Positions 61,538 to 64,000 of a stretch of 64,000 bases of DNA are shown here, piece after piece; within the stretch, counting starts at the first letter, position 1; each line of letters begins with the position of its first letter. A program made the translations under genes and the position numbers. The notes under the pieces were generated by a model. That model searched no databases. It worked only from the letters and a program-made list of their open reading frames with translations, and was not told where the DNA came from. Source of the stretch: CAYXDO01 sp964463485. Its GTDB lineage: Bacteria; Myxococcota; Kuafuiibacteriia; Kuafuiibacteriales; Kuafuiibacteriaceae. The stretch covers positions 1 to 64,000 of the forward strand of contig CAYXDO010000027.1 in the NCBI GenBank assembly GCA_964463485.1, given 5' to 3'.

Positions 61538-61906
61538 TCAGTCCTCTCCGCGATAGATACAGCCGGAGGTCCGCGTCTCGCGTACGACGACTTGCGAGAT
61601 GAGCGGCAGCGAGGGCTTCAGGTGCGACCAAAACCATCGAGCGAGGTTTTCGCTCGTTGGGTTGTCGAGGCCGTCGACCTCGTTGAGCAGGTGATGATCA
61701 AGCCGGCTTCGAAGTGGCTTGATCGCATCCTTGATCGTCGCGAAGTCGACGACCCAGCCCAATCTCGGATCGATCGGGCCCGCGACATGGATCGTCACAC
61801 GATAAGAGTGGCCGTGGATCCGGCCGCACGGATGATCCGCCGACACGTGAGGGAGCCGATGGGCTGCTTCGAAGTCGAACTCCTTGAAGATCTCGACGGT
61901 GCTCAT
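61538..61906 (-). CDS. queD: 6-carboxytetrahydropterin synthase QueD
   Basis: From the ATG at 61906 the product is 122 aa, the usual length. Zinc ligands are H16 (AAHRL), H31 and H33 (GRIHGHSY). The catalytic cysteine is C27 (HPCGR), with D70-H71 and E110 completing the site. QueD turns dihydroneopterin triphosphate into 6-carboxytetrahydropterin on the way to preQ0. It is directly coupled to folE2. A longer frame upstream to 62002 lacks homology. QueE and QueC, which finish preQ0, are not in this window and are presumably encoded elsewhere. Confidence 0.92.
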   Translation of the reverse strand: MSTVEIFKEFDFEAAHRLPHVSADHPCGRIHGHSYRVTIHVAGPIDPRLGWVVDFATIKDAIKPLRSRLDHHLLNEVDGLDNPTSENLARWFWSHLKPSLPLISQVVVRETRTSGCIYRGED

Positions 61907-62017
61907 TGTCGCGGCGATCTCACGGGAGACACGGAACGTCACTTGCGGATTTCGGCCGGCGCGAGGTGGGCGGTCTGTCCCTCCGCTTGCCGCCTTCTGC
62001 ACATGGGCGCGCCGGAA

Positions 62018-62626
62018 TTAGAAGGGTGGCTCCGAGTCGCCATCCGTTGCGACCGAAGGGGGACGGGGACGTTCGAGGCTCGACACGAGAGGCAGGGGCT
62101 TATCGAGCTCGATCTCGGTCTCGACCAGACTCGATAGAGCACAGTCGATCACCCGATTTCGATGGGCGCCTTCGTGCCAGACGGCCATGCGAGCAAGCGC
62201 TTCGGCCTCGCGAGCGCGACGCCACGCAGTTGCGGATCCAACCTCCACCGCCTTTCCGGTCAAATCCGTCGCGTAAGCCACGAGGCGCTTGGGGCTGTCT
62301 TGCTCGTGTTCGCTCGAGCCGGCGAGCAGGAGCTCTTCGAGCCAGTGTTTCATCACCTTGAGCTCGTCCTCCATCGGCTTGCTCCCGCTCGGTTCGGAGA
62401 GAGCCTCCCACGCAGCGTCGTAGGTCTCGCGCGCAAACTTGCACGTCCTCGCAAGAGCACCTTCCCGAGCTGCTTGCTGAGCCTCCAAAGCTCGGGTCTC
62501 TGCGTCCAGGGCGCGAGAGTATTCCTCGCCGTCGTTCGGGTGCTCGGCATCGAACGCTTGAATCAAAGGTCGAACGACCAGGGCGATGTTCACGGCCGCG
62601 GCGGCGATGCTTTCCGAAAGGCTCAT
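62018..62626 (-). CDS. Helical protein of unknown function upstream of queD
   Basis: The 202-aa product is mostly helix, with an Ala-rich first segment (SIAAAAVNIALVVRPLIQAF) and charged later ones (RALDAETRALEAQQAAREGA). No family is recognised and no motif of an enzyme is visible. It ends 111 bp before queD on the same strand, and may share the transcript that starts the modification operon. It could be an unrelated flanking gene. Confidence 0.45.
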   Translation of the reverse strand: MSLSESIAAAAVNIALVVRPLIQAFDAEHPNDGEEYSRALDAETRALEAQQAAREGALARTCKFARETYDAAWEALSEPSGSKPMEDELKVMKHWLEELLLAGSSEHEQDSPKRLVAYATDLTGKAVEVGSATAWRRAREAEALARMAVWHEGAHRNRVIDCALSSLVETEIELDKPLPLVSSLERPRPPSVATDGDSEPPF

Positions 62627-62681
62627 GCCGCGAGAAGACTACAAACGCACTATTCCCCTCAAGCCCAAACGGGGCCTGATG

Positions 62682-62698
62682 TGACCAAATATGTCACG
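62682..62698. promoter_or_regulatory. Possible operator between divergent genes
   Basis: GTGAC and GTCAC are inverted around 7 bases in the space between the helical protein gene and the secreted protein gene, which are transcribed away from each other. A dyad here could bind a regulator, but the match is short and no regulator is known. Confidence 0.2.
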
Positions 62699-62855
62699 TT
62701 CAGTCTCATGTGATGGGACCGGGCCGAATCCGCTCGTTCATCAAACGTTCATCTCTCCGTCACGCCTCGTTCACGCTCCGCTCGTACGCTCTCCTCAGTT
62801 CGCCGCGGGCCGAGCTCGCTGCGCCGAAACACCGAACCTCCGAAACGAGAGAACG

Positions 62856-63950
62856 ATGCGATCCCAAAAGCTCCTCACCGCAACTTTGGCCATGACCCTC
62901 GGGTCCACCGCCTACGCAGCCCCCACGGACCTCTCCTTTTCACCCACCACGTCCTCCGGTCACGACCTCAACCACTCTCCGTTTGGTCAGAGCTTTCGCG
63001 CTCAGGCCTCCCAAATTCGGGGCGGCATCTACTTGGCCGACGAGACCTCTTTCACCGAGTGGCTCTCGACCGTGTACCCGACCCAGATCGCTCCCGGCTC
63101 ATACCCATACGCCGTCGCGCCCTCCGTCGTGGTCGAGGTCCAACTCATCGAAGGCGAAGGCCTCGGCGGCGCTGTGCTCGATCGTCGCAATGTCACACTC
63201 ACTGTGCCCTTCATGGGCTTCGTCGAGGTCGACTACGCCGCGCTCGGAATCAACCTCGCAGTCGGCTCGATGTACACACTCGGCCTCCGCAACCTCACCG
63301 CGCCTCCCGCCAACGGCGTCATGGGTTGGGTCGTCCCTGCCGTTTTTGATTTCTCTGTCGTTCAACCCGTGGGCGCCTACCGCGACGGTCGGCCGATCCT
63401 CCAGGGCTCCGTGGTCATCGACGATACCGGGATCGGCGACAACGCCTTCCAAGTCATCGACCTCGGCGGATCGACACCTCCGATCGAAACCTGCTCCGCC
63501 ACCGACGCGGTGATTACGGCGATGGGACGCGACTTCCTCGTCGTCAATGGCGGACTCTCCTTGGCCGACCACGTTTGGTACGCACCTCAGTCAGCCACGG
63601 TGTTCCTCGGCGGCGCGAGCGGGTTCGCGACCGGCGAACGGGTGAGTTACTCGGGCGTCCTCGATCCCGTCAGCGGCTGCCATGCCACCAGCATGGGCGT
63701 GTCTCCCGCGCCCGCTCCGATCGTGCAGCCTCCTCCGCCGGCCTGCGTTCGTCCGGCCCGCGCCCGCCACGCCGAAGGTGCGGGCCGCATTCATCGCCTC
63801 GGAAATGGGTTCTTCATGGTCGGCAAAAAGAAGATCGCCTTCTTGGCTTGCACGGAGCTCGAGACCGCCCTGGCCGTGGGTCAGCGGATCGAATGGGAGG
63901 GTTACCAAGTCTCCGGCGTCTCATACGCGACCGCCGTTCGCCTCGACTGA
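62856..63950 (+). CDS. Secreted beta-rich protein of unknown function
   Basis: From the ATG at 62856, with GAGAG upstream, the product is 364 aa. It has a signal peptide (QKLLTATLAMTLGSTAYAAP). Residues of about 25-200 are a beta-rich region (for example VVVEVQLIEGEGLGGAVLDR). Later parts (AVITAMGRDFLVVNGGL and RIHRLGNGFFMVGKKKIAFL) look like two similar small beta domains joined by a Pro-rich linker near residues 290-310. No family is recognised. Export is likely. An upstream open frame to 62691 is not needed. Confidence 0.65.
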   Translation: MRSQKLLTATLAMTLGSTAYAAPTDLSFSPTTSSGHDLNHSPFGQSFRAQASQIRGGIYLADETSFTEWLSTVYPTQIAPGSYPYAVAPSVVVEVQLIEGEGLGGAVLDRRNVTLTVPFMGFVEVDYAALGINLAVGSMYTLGLRNLTAPPANGVMGWVVPAVFDFSVVQPVGAYRDGRPILQGSVVIDDTGIGDNAFQVIDLGGSTPPIETCSATDAVITAMGRDFLVVNGGLSLADHVWYAPQSATVFLGGASGFATGERVSYSGVLDPVSGCHATSMGVSPAPAPIVQPPPPACVRPARARHAEGAGRIHRLGNGFFMVGKKKIAFLACTELETALAVGQRIEWEGYQVSGVSYATAVRLD

Positions 63951-64000
63951 GATCGCTCGACCAAAGGCGCCTCGTTGGATAACTTGCCTTCCGTGCACCC

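Noticed and set aside
61907..62017. preQ1 riboswitch before queD
   Set aside because: I read the minus strand and saw no matching stem-loop with an A-rich tail ahead of the ribosome-binding site.

Overview
The window is GC-rich DNA that looks like a Myxococcota chromosome (Polyangiales/Sandaracinaceae-like). The signs are lipoproteins with Asp/Pro/Ala linkers, Uma2-type proteins with coiled-coil tails, a kinase-like protein with a C-terminal membrane anchor, a carboxynorspermidine-type polyamine pathway, paired acyl-CoA dehydrogenases, and short heptamer tandem repeats. Taxonomy is inferred from this style, not from a marker gene.

Layout. 1-670: a small IS200-like element. 771-17168: housekeeping and metabolic genes (urate hydroxylase PuuD, an FAD dehydrogenase, a membrane protein fused to a spermidine-synthase-like domain, an M48 protease with a pilin-like tail, a carboxynorspermidine dehydrogenase/decarboxylase/hydrolase operon, an Uma2-type protein, and two adjacent acyl-CoA dehydrogenases). 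17261-20150: small conserved proteins, an assembly gap flanked by heptamer repeats, and a decayed gene. 20259-33605: BolA, a secreted GH13 amylase coupled to a possible cohesin-like lipoprotein, a pseudokinase, a PIG-V-like mannosyltransferase, tRNA-Arg(CCG), a lipoprotein prolyl isomerase, fatty-acid enzymes, YchJ and a DUF1566-type lipoprotein.

34007 to about 62000 is a defence island, and the main result. I read it as a variant of the Dpd system, which puts 7-deazaguanine bases into DNA and restricts unmodified DNA. On the minus strand the modification operon runs queD - folE2 - dpdC - dpdB - dpdA - dpdB. On the plus strand a restriction-type operon runs RecB-like nuclease - 2131-aa SF1+SF2 helicase fusion (DpdJ-like second half) - DpdE (SNF2, with an N-terminal HTH) - DpdF (RecQ) - DpdG - DpdH (ATPase) - a small helical protein - a DGQHR-domain protein - an HNH nuclease. 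The two operons converge and their last genes overlap by 22 bp. Stop/start overlaps run through almost the whole array. The proposed chemistry is GTP to 7-carboxy-7-deazaguanine precursors by FolE2 and QueD (QueE and QueC are not in the window), preQ0 insertion into DNA by DpdA with DpdB, and conversion to the amido form by DpdC. Unusual points are the helicase fusion with a split nuclease, the HTH on DpdE, two DpdB copies flanking DpdA, FolE2 as the cyclohydrolase, the extra DGQHR+HNH pair, and no recognisable DpdK-type phospholipase-D nuclease. Hand counts of single 60-base lines give about 55% GC in the island (35221-35280, 54481-54540) against 67-72% outside (24721-24780, 29101-29160), which suggests transfer.

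62018-63950 holds an unknown helical protein just upstream of queD and a secreted protein of unknown function.
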